From contig NZ_KI530755.1 of NCBI RefSeq assembly GCF_000488255.1, forward strand, positions 310,001-374,000: a DNA stretch of 64,000 nucleotides, in the 5' to 3' direction. This document shows positions 1 to 10,117 of this stretch, in pieces (the stretch's first letter is position 1; every line of letters starts with the position of its first letter). Under the pieces are notes generated by a model. It saw only the letters and a list, made by a program, of their open reading frames with translations. It was not told the origin of the DNA and made no database searches. A program made the position numbers and the translations under genes. The DNA comes from Acinetobacter indicus CIP 110367. GTDB lineage: Bacteria > Pseudomonadota > Gammaproteobacteria > Pseudomonadales > Moraxellaceae.

Positions 1-570
1 GCGACCCATATTTCCTGGTATCAGCTGACCATTGAACCGAATACCGTATTTTTCCGCACCCAGCCGGTTTTACCGGTCGATGAGGTGCTAGAAGCGATTC
101 AGGAACAGGGTGAGGCCTATTTAAAGGCCAATGGTTTTATCAATTATGAAGTGTCGGCATGGCGGAAGGAGCGACCTTCGGCACATAATTTGAATTACTG
201 GCAATTTGGCGATTATCTGGCGATTGGCGCCGGCGCGCATGGCAAAGTCACCCGACCAGATGGTGTGTACCGTTTCCAGAAAACCCGCCTACCAAAAGAT
301 TATCTGGCCAAGGTGCCGGCCGAGCATGGACAGTTCAAACGGATTACCGCTGAGGAGATGCCGTTTGAGTTTATGATGAATGCACTACGCCTGAATGCCG
401 GTGTCGATGCGAAACTTTATGCAGAACGTACCGGTTTAAATCTGGATGATTTGGCACCAGTATTAACCTCACTACGTCAGCGCAAGTTGCTGGTGGAAGA
501 TGCCAACCGGCTGGCCTGTACCGAACAGGGGCATGTGTTTTTAAATTCGGTGCTGGAAGAGTTTTTATAA
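1..570 (+). CDS. hemW: HemW radical-SAM heme chaperone, C-terminal part (5' end outside window)
   Basis: The reading frame is open from base 1 and stops at 568-570, leaving about 189 residues of a family that is usually near 380. The first visible residues read HISWYQLTIEPNT, a signature of the HemW/HemN-like family, and the rest matches the C-terminal HemW domain (HNLNYWQFGDYLAIGAGAHG). HemW was long annotated as an oxygen-independent coproporphyrinogen oxidase but is regarded as a heme-binding chaperone that delivers heme to membrane targets. The radical-SAM cysteines would lie upstream of the window and cannot be checked. A GTG at 85 is an internal codon, not the start. A terminator hairpin follows at 618-644. 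Confidence 0.9.
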   Translation, partial: ATHISWYQLTIEPNTVFFRTQPVLPVDEVLEAIQEQGEAYLKANGFINYEVSAWRKERPSAHNLNYWQFGDYLAIGAGAHGKVTRPDGVYRFQKTRLPKDYLAKVPAEHGQFKRITAEEMPFEFMMNALRLNAGVDAKLYAERTGLNLDDLAPVLTSLRQRKLLVEDANRLACTEQGHVFLNSVLEEFL

Positions 571-617
571 CAATCCAAAACCTTCGCTTAGGATATTCAC
601 TGCTTTACAGTACTCAT

Positions 618-644
618 AAAAAAGACCGCTTGCGCGGTCTTTTC
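618..644. terminator. Intrinsic terminator after hemW
   Basis: A stem GACCGC/GCGGTC with loop TTGC has an A-run on the left and a T-run on the right, so it can work in both directions. It sits between the convergent ends of hemW and the acyl-CoA dehydrogenase gene. Confidence 0.8.
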
Positions 645-659
645 TTTTTTGGCTTTGAC

Positions 660-2483
660 TTAGTAGTCGAAGCTAAAATGTTCCGGTGCCAATGCCGTCA
701 TGGTTTTAGATGGATTGACCATTGCTTCGGCATGACCTTGAGTACGTGGCAATAAGCGTTCAAAGTAGAAATCTGCCACTTTGATTTTCGCTTTGTAGAA
801 TTCTGGGGTTTCTGCGCCATCATTCGATGCCAGTTTGGCCGATGCAACGGCCGCCTGCTGTGCCCAGAAGTAAGCCATCATCACATAACCCGAGAACATC
901 AGGAAGTCGACAGAGGCACTTGAGACGATGTCGCGGTCTTTACGTGCCGCCAGCATGATGCGTACCGTCAGGGCGTTCCACTGCGCGCATAGCTTGGTTA
1001 AGTCCCAGGCAAAACGGCGCATGTATTTATTACGGGCGTGCTGACCACAGAATTTCAGAATTTCTGCGGTATAGTCACGAATCACTTTACCTTTTGAGGT
1101 CAGCAGTACTTTACGGCCAATCAGGTCAAGCGCCTGTACACCGGTGGTGCCTTCATATAGGGTCGAGATACGCGAGTCACGTACAATCTGTTCCATGCCC
1201 CATTCTTTGATATAACCATGACCGCCATAAACCTGCATGCCGTGGTTGGCTGCTTCATAGCCCATTTCAGTCAGGAAGCCTTTTAGAATTGGAGTATAGA
1301 AACCCAGGTGATCATCATGCTGTTCAAAGGCAGCAGTATCGCCACGCTCCAGTGCATCGGTCATTTTGTCGGCAATTTGTGCGGCATGATAAATCATGGC
1401 ACGACCGCCTTCAGCAATGGCTTTTTGCGTCAGCAGCATACGGCGCACATCGGCATGGTGAATAATGGCATCGGCCACTTTTTCCGGATCTTTTTTACCG
1501 GACAGAGCACGCATTGACATCCGCTCTTTGGCATACGGTAAAGCACCCTGGAAGGCCAGTTCCGCATGACAGATCCCCTGAATCGCGGTACCAATACGGG
1601 CAGTATTCATAAAGGTGAACATGGCATGCAGGCCTTTGTTTGGTTCGCCAATTAAATAACCCACCGCATTGTCAAAGTTCAGCACCGCGGTTGCTGACGC
1701 GCGAATCCCCATTTTGTGTTCAATCGAACCACAGGTCACCGGGTTACGCTCACCCACGCCACCATCTGCAGATGGCAGGAATTTCGGTACGATAAACAGG
1801 GAAATGCCTTTGGTGCCGGCCGGAGCATCCGGTAAACGCGCCAGCACAATATGGACAATATTTTCGGTCAGGTCATGTTCGCCGGCAGAAATAAAGATTT
1901 TGGTGCCTGAAATGGCATAAGTGCCATCGGCTTGCGGTTCTGCTTTGGTTTTTACCTGACCTAAGTCAGTACCACATTGTGGCTCGGTCAAACACATGGT
2001 TCCTGACCAGGTGCCTGCTACCAGATGCGGTAAATAGGTATCTTTTTGTTCGTCTGTGCCGTACTGGATAATGGTGTTGATACAGCCCACGCTTAAACCC
2101 GGATACATCTGGAATGACCAGTTGGCGGTGCCCATCATTTCAGATTTGATCAGGTTTAACGACATTGGCAGGTTTTGACCGCCGTACTGTTCTGGATAAG
2201 ACAGACCTTGCCAGCCGCTTTGCACAAACTGGTCATAGGCTTCTTTAAAGCCTTTTGGCGTTTTCACTTCGCCATTTTCAAAATGACAGCCTTCCTGGTC
2301 GCCGGTCTGGTTCAAAGGAGAGAGGACATTTTCACAAAAATCAGCCGCCCCTTCGAGAATCATGTCGACTGTTTCTGGATCTGCTGCTTCACCGTTAGAC
2401 AAAGTTTGATAATGTGCTGGATAGTCAAACACTTCATTCATTAAGAAACGAATGTCGTGTAAAGGCGCTTTATATGCTGGCAT
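660..2483 (-). CDS. Acyl-CoA dehydrogenase, long ~600-residue type with C-terminal extension
   Basis: This 607-residue flavoprotein should oxidise an acyl-CoA to the 2-enoyl-CoA in fatty-acid or branched-acyl breakdown. The order is an N-terminal helical domain, the middle beta domain with MCLTEPQCGTDLGQVKT (around residue 165), and a C-terminal helical domain with GGHGYIKEWGMEQIVRDSRI and LYEGTTGVQALDL. A further ~120 residues are typical of the long subfamily that includes DmdC-like 3-methylmercaptopropionyl-CoA dehydrogenases. The ATG at 2483 gives the usual N-terminus MPAYKAPLHDIRF. The true substrate cannot be read from sequence. The gene appears to stand alone, with a perfect CATCAA/TTGATG inverted repeat upstream at 2551-2568. 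Family sure, substrate open. Confidence 0.92.
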   Translation of the reverse strand: MPAYKAPLHDIRFLMNEVFDYPAHYQTLSNGEAADPETVDMILEGAADFCENVLSPLNQTGDQEGCHFENGEVKTPKGFKEAYDQFVQSGWQGLSYPEQYGGQNLPMSLNLIKSEMMGTANWSFQMYPGLSVGCINTIIQYGTDEQKDTYLPHLVAGTWSGTMCLTEPQCGTDLGQVKTKAEPQADGTYAISGTKIFISAGEHDLTENIVHIVLARLPDAPAGTKGISLFIVPKFLPSADGGVGERNPVTCGSIEHKMGIRASATAVLNFDNAVGYLIGEPNKGLHAMFTFMNTARIGTAIQGICHAELAFQGALPYAKERMSMRALSGKKDPEKVADAIIHHADVRRMLLTQKAIAEGGRAMIYHAAQIADKMTDALERGDTAAFEQHDDHLGFYTPILKGFLTEMGYEAANHGMQVYGGHGYIKEWGMEQIVRDSRISTLYEGTTGVQALDLIGRKVLLTSKGKVIRDYTAEILKFCGQHARNKYMRRFAWDLTKLCAQWNALTVRIMLAARKDRDIVSSASVDFLMFSGYVMMAYFWAQQAAVASAKLASNDGAETPEFYKAKIKVADFYFERLLPRTQGHAEAMVNPSKTMTALAPEHFSFDY

Positions 2484-2550
2484 AACATTAATCCTGATTT
2501 AAAAATAGTTTTGGATTATCTGATCGGATAGTTTGATTATTCACACTGCG

Positions 2551-2568
2551 CATCAAAATACATTGATG
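2551..2568. promoter_or_regulatory. Inverted repeat upstream of the acyl-CoA dehydrogenase gene (possible operator)
   Basis: CATCAA, six bases, then TTGATG form a perfect 18-bp inverted repeat 68 bases before the start codon. The spacing fits a dimeric repressor site, but no regulator is known from this sequence. The rest of the 2484-2840 gap is AT-rich and shows no convincing ORF. Confidence 0.35.
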
Positions 2569-2843
2569 TTGAATTCAGTTAAAAATGTCAGAAAAGCGAA
2601 TCAATAGAATCTTATAGACGTGGGATCAGTTCTAATTTAGGAGAAAATCCTGCCCTTGTCACCACTGTTTTTTGTATTCTATTTATTTAAATTATAACAA
2701 AATAAAACATAAGTGAGCATGATCTAGGACCAAAGCCTAATGGCCGGCAAAGACGTTTAAATCTGGGCAAATCGGTTGCCATATTTGTGTCATTAAATCC
2801 AATCATAATACGGGTTAATTGTGCAGCCCAAAGGCTAGGCATA

Positions 2844-2874
2844 AAAAAAGAACCGTGCAAGATCGGTTCTTTTT
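2844..2874 (-). terminator. Intrinsic terminator after aroE
   Basis: Stem GAACCG/CGGTTC with a long A-run on the left, which becomes a U-tract when read on the minus strand. It lies directly after the aroE stop. Confidence 0.85.
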
Positions 2875-2893
2875 CTGGGCAAAATCGCAGATT

Positions 2894-3682
2894 TTAAAGA
2901 AAATCTTTTAAATCGGGTTTGACCCCATTCCAGATTGAAAACGATTCAATCGCCTGACCGACCAGCATGCCAAAGCCTTCCGAGGTTGGAATCTGACGGG
3001 CTTTGGCCTGTTCCAGAAAACTGGAGGGCTTGCCATAGGCCATTTCATAGGCATGTTGAAATTGCAGCGCGTCCGGCAGGATTAAGGCATCGCCACTCAA
3101 GCTGGCCGATGTCGCATTAATGACAATGTCAAACTCGCCCGCTAGTGCATCCAGACCAATGGTAGACAATTCGGCCTGTGGTACGGCCTGTTGCAAATCG
3201 GCCACCAGCTGCTCGGCACGCGCCAGAGTACGGTTGGCAATCACCACTTTTTTCACGCCGGCCTGAACCAGTGGATAAATCACGCCACGGGTGGCGCCAC
3301 CAGCGCCAATAATCAGAATTTTAGTATTGTCCAAATTCCAGTTCAGCGCACGAATGGCATCGACCAGCCCTTGACCATCGGTATTGTCCCCATGCAGCTG
3401 ACCATCTTGCATCCATAAGGTATTTACAGCTTTGGCGGTTTTGGCCCGTTCGCTGAGCACATCACACAAGGCAAAAGCCTGTTCCTTAAAAGGCACGGTG
3501 ACATTCATGCCTACCCCACCTTCGGCAAAGAATTCACGAATATTGGCTTCAAAACCATCCAATGGTGCCAGGCGTTTGCGATAGACCAGATCAACCCCGG
3601 TTTTTTCGGCAAAGGCATGATGCAGTTCTGGAGAGCGGGACTGTTCAATCGGGTTGCCCACAACGGCAAATTGTTTGCGCAT
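2894..3682 (-). CDS. aroE: Shikimate dehydrogenase
   Basis: AroE reduces 3-dehydroshikimate to shikimate with NADPH in the aromatic amino-acid pathway. Visible are the substrate-binding N-terminus (GNPIEQSRSPELHHAF), the catalytic Lys-containing NVTVPFKEQAF, NDTDG-type DNTDGQG, the nucleotide-binding GAGGATRG and the C-terminal EGFGMLVGQAIESF. An ATG at 3697 would add five residues (MDHVK). The ATG at 3682 gives the N-terminus MRKQFAVVGNPIEQ expected for Acinetobacter AroE and a protein of 262 residues, so it is preferred. The gene lies downstream of a small membrane-protein gene and hemF on the same strand and is followed by a terminator. Confidence 0.95.
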   Translation of the reverse strand: MRKQFAVVGNPIEQSRSPELHHAFAEKTGVDLVYRKRLAPLDGFEANIREFFAEGGVGMNVTVPFKEQAFALCDVLSERAKTAKAVNTLWMQDGQLHGDNTDGQGLVDAIRALNWNLDNTKILIIGAGGATRGVIYPLVQAGVKKVVIANRTLARAEQLVADLQQAVPQAELSTIGLDALAGEFDIVINATSASLSGDALILPDALQFQHAYEMAYGKPSSFLEQAKARQIPTSEGFGMLVGQAIESFSIWNGVKPDLKDFL

Positions 3683-3900
3683 TTTCACATGATCCATTTG
3701 CTGAAATGCCCATCAATATACGCCAAATCGGGCAGGGGCTAAAGCCTGCAAATGATGAACAATTGGAATAAATCCAATAAGCAAAACGACACAATCGGGT
3801 GTCGGGCAGGGAAGAGGGGGATAAGGTAAAAGAAGAGAAAATCGAATAGAGAAAAATAAAAAGATCAATAAAGCAGTCTGATCTGTAAACCTGTGACGGC

Positions 3901-4110
3901 TTAAGGATTACAGATATCTAAAATAGTATCCAAAACCAGCAAAACTGAAGTAAAGACCAGAGCAATCAGGGCAAAAACACTGGCCACAATCGACAGGCTG
4001 TCACTTAAAGGATGTTCAAAAATAAAAGTAATGCTGAGAGAGCAGACTAGAAGACTGAGAATTAGCCAGAATAGCAGACCTTTGTGTTGAGCAATAAAAT
4101 TTTGCAGCAT
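3901..4110 (-). CDS. Small hypothetical inner-membrane protein, 69 residues
   Basis: No family was recognised. The peptide begins MLQNFIAQHKG and has two clear hydrophobic segments, roughly residues 12-31 and 38-62, separated by a short polar turn with an acidic residue. It is most likely a two-pass inner-membrane protein with both ends on the same side. An AAGGAA ribosome-binding site lies seven bases before the ATG, which supports a real gene. It sits between hemF and aroE on the same strand but more than 180 bases from each, so it may have its own promoter. No motif suggests a function. Confidence 0.6.
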   Translation of the reverse strand: MLQNFIAQHKGLLFWLILSLLVCSLSITFIFEHPLSDSLSIVASVFALIALVFTSVLLVLDTILDICNP

Positions 4111-4278
4111 GGGAGTGTTCCTTAAATCGATATTGGCTCAATTCCATCTTTCGCCAGACGCATTAAACCAAGACTATAGAGTCTACTCGCTTTAAATGAA
4201 AGTCTTGTGAAGAGTTGGCGAAAAAGTGTATGCAAATATATTGAAACGTATGCACCTTGCAAGCGTATGTTGCAAGAA

Positions 4279-4309
4279 AAAAAGCTACCGCTATTTGCGG
4301 TAGCTTTTT
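4279..4309 (-). terminator. Intrinsic terminator after hemF
   Basis: Stem AGCTACCGC/GCGGTAGCT with a five-base loop and A/T runs on both flanks, seven bases beyond the hemF stop. Confidence 0.88.
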
Positions 4310-4315
4310 AGAAAC

Positions 4316-5290
<975 letters not shown>

Positions 5291-5407
5291 TCAAAGCACA
5301 GATTGGTAAAAAAATTAAGAGGGGAAGGGCTGCTGTACGCTGCGCATGGCTGATCTAAGTAAAAAGGCAACAGCATGAGCTTCCCGATTCCCGACCAAAA
5401 GGCTAGG

Positions 5408-5436
5408 TTGAATTCCTGTTTTAAGCTCCGCACAAT
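5408..5436 (+). promoter_or_regulatory. Possible sigma-70 promoter for hemN
   Basis: TTGAAT and CACAAT are separated by 17 bases, each matching four of six consensus positions, 57 bases upstream of the hemN start. No FNR/ANR-type TTGAT-N4-ATCAA site was found in the hemF-hemN gap. Confidence 0.35.
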
Positions 5437-5492
5437 AGTGAATACGGGCCTTGTGCCTACCTCATAGGGTCAATTGCAGTGGAGCAATGTAG

Positions 5493-6866
5493 ATGTTGAA
5501 ACCGGCCAGTTCTCTCGTACAAAAATACAATGTTCCAGGACCCCGCTATACCAGTTATCCGACCGTACCGTATTGGGAAGAGGCCAGTTTTTCTCGCGAG
5601 GCCTGGCAGCAAAGTCTGCAACGCGCGTTTGCTGAATCCAATGCCAGCGAAGGCATCAGCCTGTATATCCATCTGCCCTTCTGCGAAAGTTTATGTACCT
5701 TTTGCGGTTGCCATAAGCGTGTCACCAAGCGCCACGAAATGGAGCAACCCTACATTCAGGCAGTGCTGAAAGAGTGGGATTTATATTGCCAGTTACTGCC
5801 AGACCGGCCGATGATTAAAGAAATCCATTTGGGTGGCGGCACGCCGACTTTCTTTTCTGTAGCCCATTTACAGCAGCTGATTCAGGGCATTCTGGCCAAA
5901 GCCATAGTCGCGCCCGAGCATGAATTCAGTTTTGAAGGCCATCCGAACAATACCACCCGTGAACATTTGCAGGCGCTATATGATCTGGGCTTTCGCCGGG
6001 TCAGCTATGGCGTGCAGGACTATAATGAAAAGGTCCAGAAAGCCATCCACCGGATTCAGCCTTATGAACATGTGCAGCGTGTGACCGAATGGGCGCGTGA
6101 TATTGGCTACACGTCAATTTCGCATGATCTGGTTTTTGGCTTGCCTTTTCAGAATCTGGAGGATGTTTTAAATACCATTCAGCAGACCACCCAGTTAAAT
6201 CCGGACCGTCTGGCTTTTTATAGTTATGCGCATGTACCGTGGATTAAAGGCAATGGCCAGCGCGGTTTTAAAGATGATGATGTGCCAAAAGATGAACTGA
6301 AACGTACCCTGTATGAAGAGGGCAAGAAGAAATTGCTGGCGCATGGTTATCATGAAATTGGCATGGATCATTTTGCCCTGAAAAGCGATGCCATGTATCA
6401 GGCTTTTCAGCAGGGCAGTCTGCACCGTAACTTTATGGGCTATACCGCTTCCAAAACCCAGCTGATGATTGGGCTTGGGTTATCTTCCATCAGTGATAGC
6501 TGGTACAGCTTTGCGCAAAATGAAAAGACCCTGGAAGATTATTATGCGCGACTGGAACAGAATGAAATTCCGGTATTTCGCGGGCATGTATTGACCGCTG
6601 AGGACCTGATGATTCGCCGGCATATCCTGAATTTGATGTGCAGCTTCCAGACCTCATGGGCCGAGCCAGAGATGCAGTTCCCGGAATTGCCTGAGGTGCT
6701 CAAGCAGCTGGAAGAAATGCAGGAAGATGGCTTGTTAACGCTGTTTGAGGATCATTTACAGGTTACGGAGCAGGGCAAACCGTTTGTACGTAATATCTGT
6801 ATGGCGTTTGATTTGCGTTTAAAACGTAAAGTACCGAGTACCCGTATTTTCTCGATGACGATTTAA
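5493..6866 (+). CDS. hemN: Oxygen-independent coproporphyrinogen III oxidase (radical SAM)
   Basis: HemN makes protoporphyrinogen IX without oxygen using S-adenosylmethionine and a 4Fe-4S cluster. The cluster motif C-x3-C-x2-C is visible as FCESLCTFCGC, Cys64, Cys68 and Cys71, preceded by YIHLPF. GGGTPTF (SAM binding) and the C-terminal HemN domain around residues 370-440 follow. At 457 residues it is a full-length true HemN and not the shorter HemW type; its N-terminus KYNVPGPRYTSYPT is typical of true HemN. GGAG lies eight bases before the ATG. The gene is divergent from hemF and is followed by a hairpin-rich repeat element. Confidence 0.96.
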   Translation: MLKPASSLVQKYNVPGPRYTSYPTVPYWEEASFSREAWQQSLQRAFAESNASEGISLYIHLPFCESLCTFCGCHKRVTKRHEMEQPYIQAVLKEWDLYCQLLPDRPMIKEIHLGGGTPTFFSVAHLQQLIQGILAKAIVAPEHEFSFEGHPNNTTREHLQALYDLGFRRVSYGVQDYNEKVQKAIHRIQPYEHVQRVTEWARDIGYTSISHDLVFGLPFQNLEDVLNTIQQTTQLNPDRLAFYSYAHVPWIKGNGQRGFKDDDVPKDELKRTLYEEGKKKLLAHGYHEIGMDHFALKSDAMYQAFQQGSLHRNFMGYTASKTQLMIGLGLSSISDSWYSFAQNEKTLEDYYARLEQNEIPVFRGHVLTAEDLMIRRHILNLMCSFQTSWAEPEMQFPELPEVLKQLEEMQEDGLLTLFEDHLQVTEQGKPFVRNICMAFDLRLKRKVPSTRIFSMTI

Positions 6867-6892
6867 TTTTTATCTTATCCAATTCAGCATTC

Positions 6893-7125
6893 AATCACAT
6901 GACCCGGCGACAGGGAGGTCGCCATTTCACTGTATGGCAGGGATGCCATATCAGTGAAATAAAGGGGTTTGGTTACTTTGCCCCGTCAAAGTAACAAAGA
7001 AAAAGCCTTCATGCAGAATGAAATGTTATTGATACAGGTAGTCTGCCAATTTGAAATAGTTTAAAAAGAAGCCATTTAATCGAGATAAGCGGAAAGGCGA
7101 CATTCCTGTCGCCGGTCATTTGATT
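6893..7125. repeat. Palindromic repeat element of about 233 bp (MITE- or REP-like)
   Basis: The gap between hemN and ribA is bounded by imperfect inverted repeats of about 33 bases: AATCACATGACCC at 6893 with its mate near 7125, each carrying its own GGCGAC/GTCGCC hairpin (6906-6923 and 7096-7113). Inside are a long hairpin at 6924-6960 (ATTTCACTG...CAGTGAAAT with inner ATGGC...GCCAT) and a hairpin at 6972-6995 (GTTACTTTG/CAAAGTAAC). There is no coding potential. This nested architecture is that of a non-autonomous repeat. It could also work as a bidirectional transcription barrier between the convergent genes. No clear target-site duplication was seen. Confidence 0.65.
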
Positions 7126-7181
7126 AAAAGGTGTTTTGACTCTAAAAGAGGGAAAGCTGTTTTTGGAAACCTTAAAATGAC

Positions 7182-7808
7182 TTAGAAGTCATCTTTTTGG
7201 TACATATGCGCCATACGCTCATGTTTGGTCTTTAAATACTGCTCATTAAACGGGTTTAAACCTACCGTTAACGGCACGCGATCAACCACATTAATTCCTT
7301 GTTCACGCAATGCTTCAATCTTTAGCGGGTTATTGGTAATTAACCGCACCGCTTTGACTTGCAGATGATCCAGCATAATGCTGCACATATCATATTGACG
7401 GGCATCGGCAGGCAGATTCAGCATTAAATTGGCATCTACCGTATCATGTCCCTGATCTTGCAGGGCATAGGCGCGAATCTTGTTGGTCAGGCCAATGCCG
7501 CGTCCTTCCTGACGCAAATATAAAATCACCCCTTGTCCGGCTTCATTAATCAGACGCTGGGTGGCCTGTAATTGCGGGCCGCAGTCACATTTTAATGAAG
7601 CAAAGGCATCCCCGGTTAAGCACTCGGAATGGACACGAACCAGTACCGGTTCGGTCGGGGCCTGTTCCAGACCTTTAGACAGTGCAACATGCTCTTCGCC
7701 AGTTTTCGGATCTTGAAATACAGTAATTTTAAATTCACCAAAAGCGGTTGGTAGTCTTGACGTTGCGACAAATTCTATAGGCACAGTTTTACCCGTTAAA
7801 TTGTTCAT
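7182..7808 (-). CDS. ribA: GTP cyclohydrolase II
   Basis: RibA opens the imidazole ring of GTP, the first committed step of riboflavin synthesis. The zinc ligands are visible in [21 protein letters not shown], followed by [11 protein letters not shown] with the catalytic residues and [17 protein letters not shown]. It is a single-domain 208-residue enzyme, not the RibBA fusion. The ATG at 7808 gives [15 protein letters not shown] short palindrome CTAATG-N6-CATTAG lies just upstream at 7828-7845. I see no FMN riboswitch sequence in the upstream gap, which is divergent towards dxs. Confidence 0.96.
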   Translation of the reverse strand: MNNLTGKTVPIEFVATSRLPTAFGEFKITVFQDPKTGEEHVALSKGLEQAPTEPVLVRVHSECLTGDAFASLKCDCGPQLQATQRLINEAGQGVILYLRQEGRGIGLTNKIRAYALQDQGHDTVDANLMLNLPADARQYDMCSIMLDHLQVKAVRLITNNPLKIEALREQGINVVDRVPLTVGLNPFNEQYLKTKHERMAHMYQKDDF

Positions 7809-7827
7809 GAATGCGTTAAAGTATAGC

Positions 7828-7845
7828 CTAATGCTCAGACATTAG
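7828..7845. promoter_or_regulatory. Small inverted repeat in the ribA-dxs divergent gap
   Basis: CTAATG, six bases, CATTAG; perfect 18-bp inverted repeat 20 bases upstream of ribA. It could be an operator or a leader hairpin. The rest of the 7809-8094 gap shows no ORF or known RNA element. Confidence 0.3.
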
Positions 7846-8094
7846 TAGAATAGGATTGCTGAATTTCTGCAGAAGATTTTCTTTTTTGTAGAAAGCGAAC
7901 GATAATAGTTGATAAATAGCAAGGTTATTCAGGATAATCTACGCCACCTAAACACTGCCCGACTGAAATCATTGCTCAAAACTACATCGCTAGAAATGTG
8001 GCTGATTGAAGATGGTACAATTCGACTATATGATCGAGTAACTCCCCCTTGACCTAGCTTAGGTTTTGCCAGGCTTTAGAAGGCTTTGCCACAT

Positions 8095-10005
8095 ATGTTG
8101 TATACAGAAATACCGACTCAACGCCCTGTAACACCGTTGCTGGATAGCATAGATCATCCACAACAATTACGTTTACTCGCGCAAAGCCAGTTAGCACAAG
8201 TGGCAGATGAGTTACGTCAATTCATTTTGTATGCAGCAGGGCAAAGTGGCGGGCATTTCGGTGCCAATTTAGGGGTCATCGAACTGACTGTGGCCTTGCA
8301 TTATGCGTTTAATACGCCACATGACCGTCTGATCTGGGATGTCGGTCATCAGGCTTATCCGCATAAAGCCTTAACTGGACGCCGTGAACAGCTGACCACT
8401 ATTCGTGCCAAAGATGGTCTGGCCGCGTTTCCGGCCCGTGAAGAATCTGAATTTGATACCTTTGGCGTCGGACATTCATCCACCGCGATTTCTGCCGGTT
8501 TGGGCATGGCGCTGGCTAGCCGTTATCAGCAGCAGCAGCGTGAAGTGGTGGCAATTATTGGTGATGGTGCCATGACCGCCGGCATGGCCTTTGAAGCCAT
8601 GAATGATGCGGTGGCGCATCAGGCCGATTTAATGGTCATTTTAAACGACAATGATATGTCAATTTCCTGCAGCACCGGTGGTTTTGCCAAACATCTGGCG
8701 GCGCTGTGGCAGCGCGGCGAAAGCGTGCATATTGATGCTGCTGGCGAGGCCTATATCCAGCCACATCCCGAGTGGAACTACACCTCACGTTTGCATTGTG
8801 CTGCAACCGATGCGGCTGATAATTTATTTAAAGCGATTGGTTTTGATTATTTTGGTCCTTTTGATGGCCATGATGTTGATCAGCTGGTCAATGTATTCCA
8901 GGCACTGAAAAAGCGTAAAGGCCCGCGTTTAATCCACATCTATACCAAAAAAGGTAAAGGCTTTGCCCCGGCAGAAGCGGACCAGATTAAATATCACGCC
9001 ATTAGTAAAATCAACAGCAGTGCGTCTGCAGCAGCGGCGCCTAAATATTCCGATGTTTTTGGCCAATGGCTGTCCGATGAAGCTGCACAAGATTCACGTC
9101 TGCTGGCGATTACCCCAGCCATGTGCGAAGGTTCGGGCATGGTGCAGTTTGCCAAGCAATATCCGGAGCGTTTCTTTGATGTGGCCATTGCCGAACAGCA
9201 TGCCGTGACCCTGGCCGCCGGAATGGCCTGTGAAGGTTTAAAACCTGTGGTCGCAATTTATTCGACCTTCCTGCAACGTGGATATGATCAGCTGATTCAT
9301 GATGTGGCGCTGCAAAATCTAGATGTCACTTTCGGCATCGACCGGGCTGGTCTGGTCGGTGAAGATGGTCCGACCCATGCCGGTGCCTACGATTACGCCT
9401 ATATGCGCACCGTACCCAACATGGTGATTATGGCACCGAAAGATGAAAATGAATGCCGCCAGATGCTGCACACGGCTTATCATTATCCGGGGCCGGCAGC
9501 GGTGCGTTATCCACGCGGTAATGGCGTTGGAGTCGAAATTCAGCAGCAATTGAACCTGATGGAGATCGGTCAGGCAGAAATTGTGGCGCGTTTTAATGAA
9601 CAGTCGGATGAGCAGATTGCCATTTTGGCCTTTGGTAGCCGGGTCTATCCGGCCATTGAAGCAGCACAGGCATTTGCAGCCCGGCATGACATTGCCGTGC
9701 AAGTGGTGAACATGCGTTTTGTGAAACCGCTGGATGAAGCCATGATTGAACGCCTGGCTGAAAACACCCAGCTGTTTGTAACCGTAGAAGAACATGCAGT
9801 GATGGGCGGCGCGGGCAGTGCCGTCAGTGAATATCTGGCCAAGGCTCAGCTGGTCAAGCCTATTATTCACTTAGGCCTGGATGACAGCTTTATGCAACAG
9901 GCCACACATAGCCAGATGTTGCAGCAGGCCGGTCTTGATGCCGCCGGTATCGAGCAGGCCATGACCCAGGCCTGGAACAAGCTGACCGAGAGCGTTTCAT
10001 CCTGA
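8095..10005 (+). CDS. dxs: 1-deoxy-D-xylulose-5-phosphate synthase
   Basis: Dxs condenses pyruvate with glyceraldehyde-3-phosphate in a thiamine-diphosphate-dependent reaction, the first step of the MEP isoprenoid route; the product also feeds thiamine and pyridoxal synthesis. [11 protein letters not shown], the cofactor motif [17 protein letters not shown] with NDNDMSIS, and the pyrimidine-binding [15 protein letters not shown] region are intact, and the C-terminal transketolase domain is complete. The frame could open at a TTG at 8086, but the ATG at 8095 gives [20 protein letters not shown], the normal Acinetobacter N-terminus, with AAGG upstream. The result is 636 residues. A terminator follows at 10036-10072. 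Confidence 0.96.
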   Translation: MLYTEIPTQRPVTPLLDSIDHPQQLRLLAQSQLAQVADELRQFILYAAGQSGGHFGANLGVIELTVALHYAFNTPHDRLIWDVGHQAYPHKALTGRREQLTTIRAKDGLAAFPAREESEFDTFGVGHSSTAISAGLGMALASRYQQQQREVVAIIGDGAMTAGMAFEAMNDAVAHQADLMVILNDNDMSISCSTGGFAKHLAALWQRGESVHIDAAGEAYIQPHPEWNYTSRLHCAATDAADNLFKAIGFDYFGPFDGHDVDQLVNVFQALKKRKGPRLIHIYTKKGKGFAPAEADQIKYHAISKINSSASAAAAPKYSDVFGQWLSDEAAQDSRLLAITPAMCEGSGMVQFAKQYPERFFDVAIAEQHAVTLAAGMACEGLKPVVAIYSTFLQRGYDQLIHDVALQNLDVTFGIDRAGLVGEDGPTHAGAYDYAYMRTVPNMVIMAPKDENECRQMLHTAYHYPGPAAVRYPRGNGVGVEIQQQLNLMEIGQAEIVARFNEQSDEQIAILAFGSRVYPAIEAAQAFAARHDIAVQVVNMRFVKPLDEAMIERLAENTQLFVTVEEHAVMGGAGSAVSEYLAKAQLVKPIIHLGLDDSFMQQATHSQMLQQAGLDAAGIEQAMTQAWNKLTESVSS

Positions 10006-10035
10006 AGCAATAAATTTTAGAAACATTTATTCCCC

Positions 10036-10072
10036 AAAAGCCCCAATATTTGCTAAAATGTTGGGGCTTTTA
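10036..10072. terminator. Intrinsic terminator after dxs
   Basis: AAAAGCCCCAA pairs with TTGGGGCTTTT across a loop of about 15 bases. It lies between dxs and suhB, which shows that suhB does not begin at the upstream in-frame ATG at 10058 and probably has its own promoter. Confidence 0.85.
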
Positions 10073-10117
10073 TGCATTATTCTTTATCAGTATCTTCAAA
10101 TTTGTAGTGGGTGTTCA

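Noticed and set aside
3562-3771. 69-codon plus-strand frame at the 5' end of aroE
   Set aside because: It is opposite the conserved aroE N-terminus with no ribosome-binding site or recognisable product.
7809-8094. FMN or TPP riboswitch in the ribA-dxs gap
   Set aside because: No conserved riboswitch core was recognised; only a short palindrome near ribA is present.
9319-9870. 183-codon minus-strand frame inside dxs
   Set aside because: It is fully inside the conserved dxs coding sequence, with no homology to a known family and no ribosome-binding site.
10058-10117. Longer SuhB N-terminus from the ATG at 10058
   Set aside because: That ATG is inside the dxs terminator hairpin, and the added residues are unlike the family.
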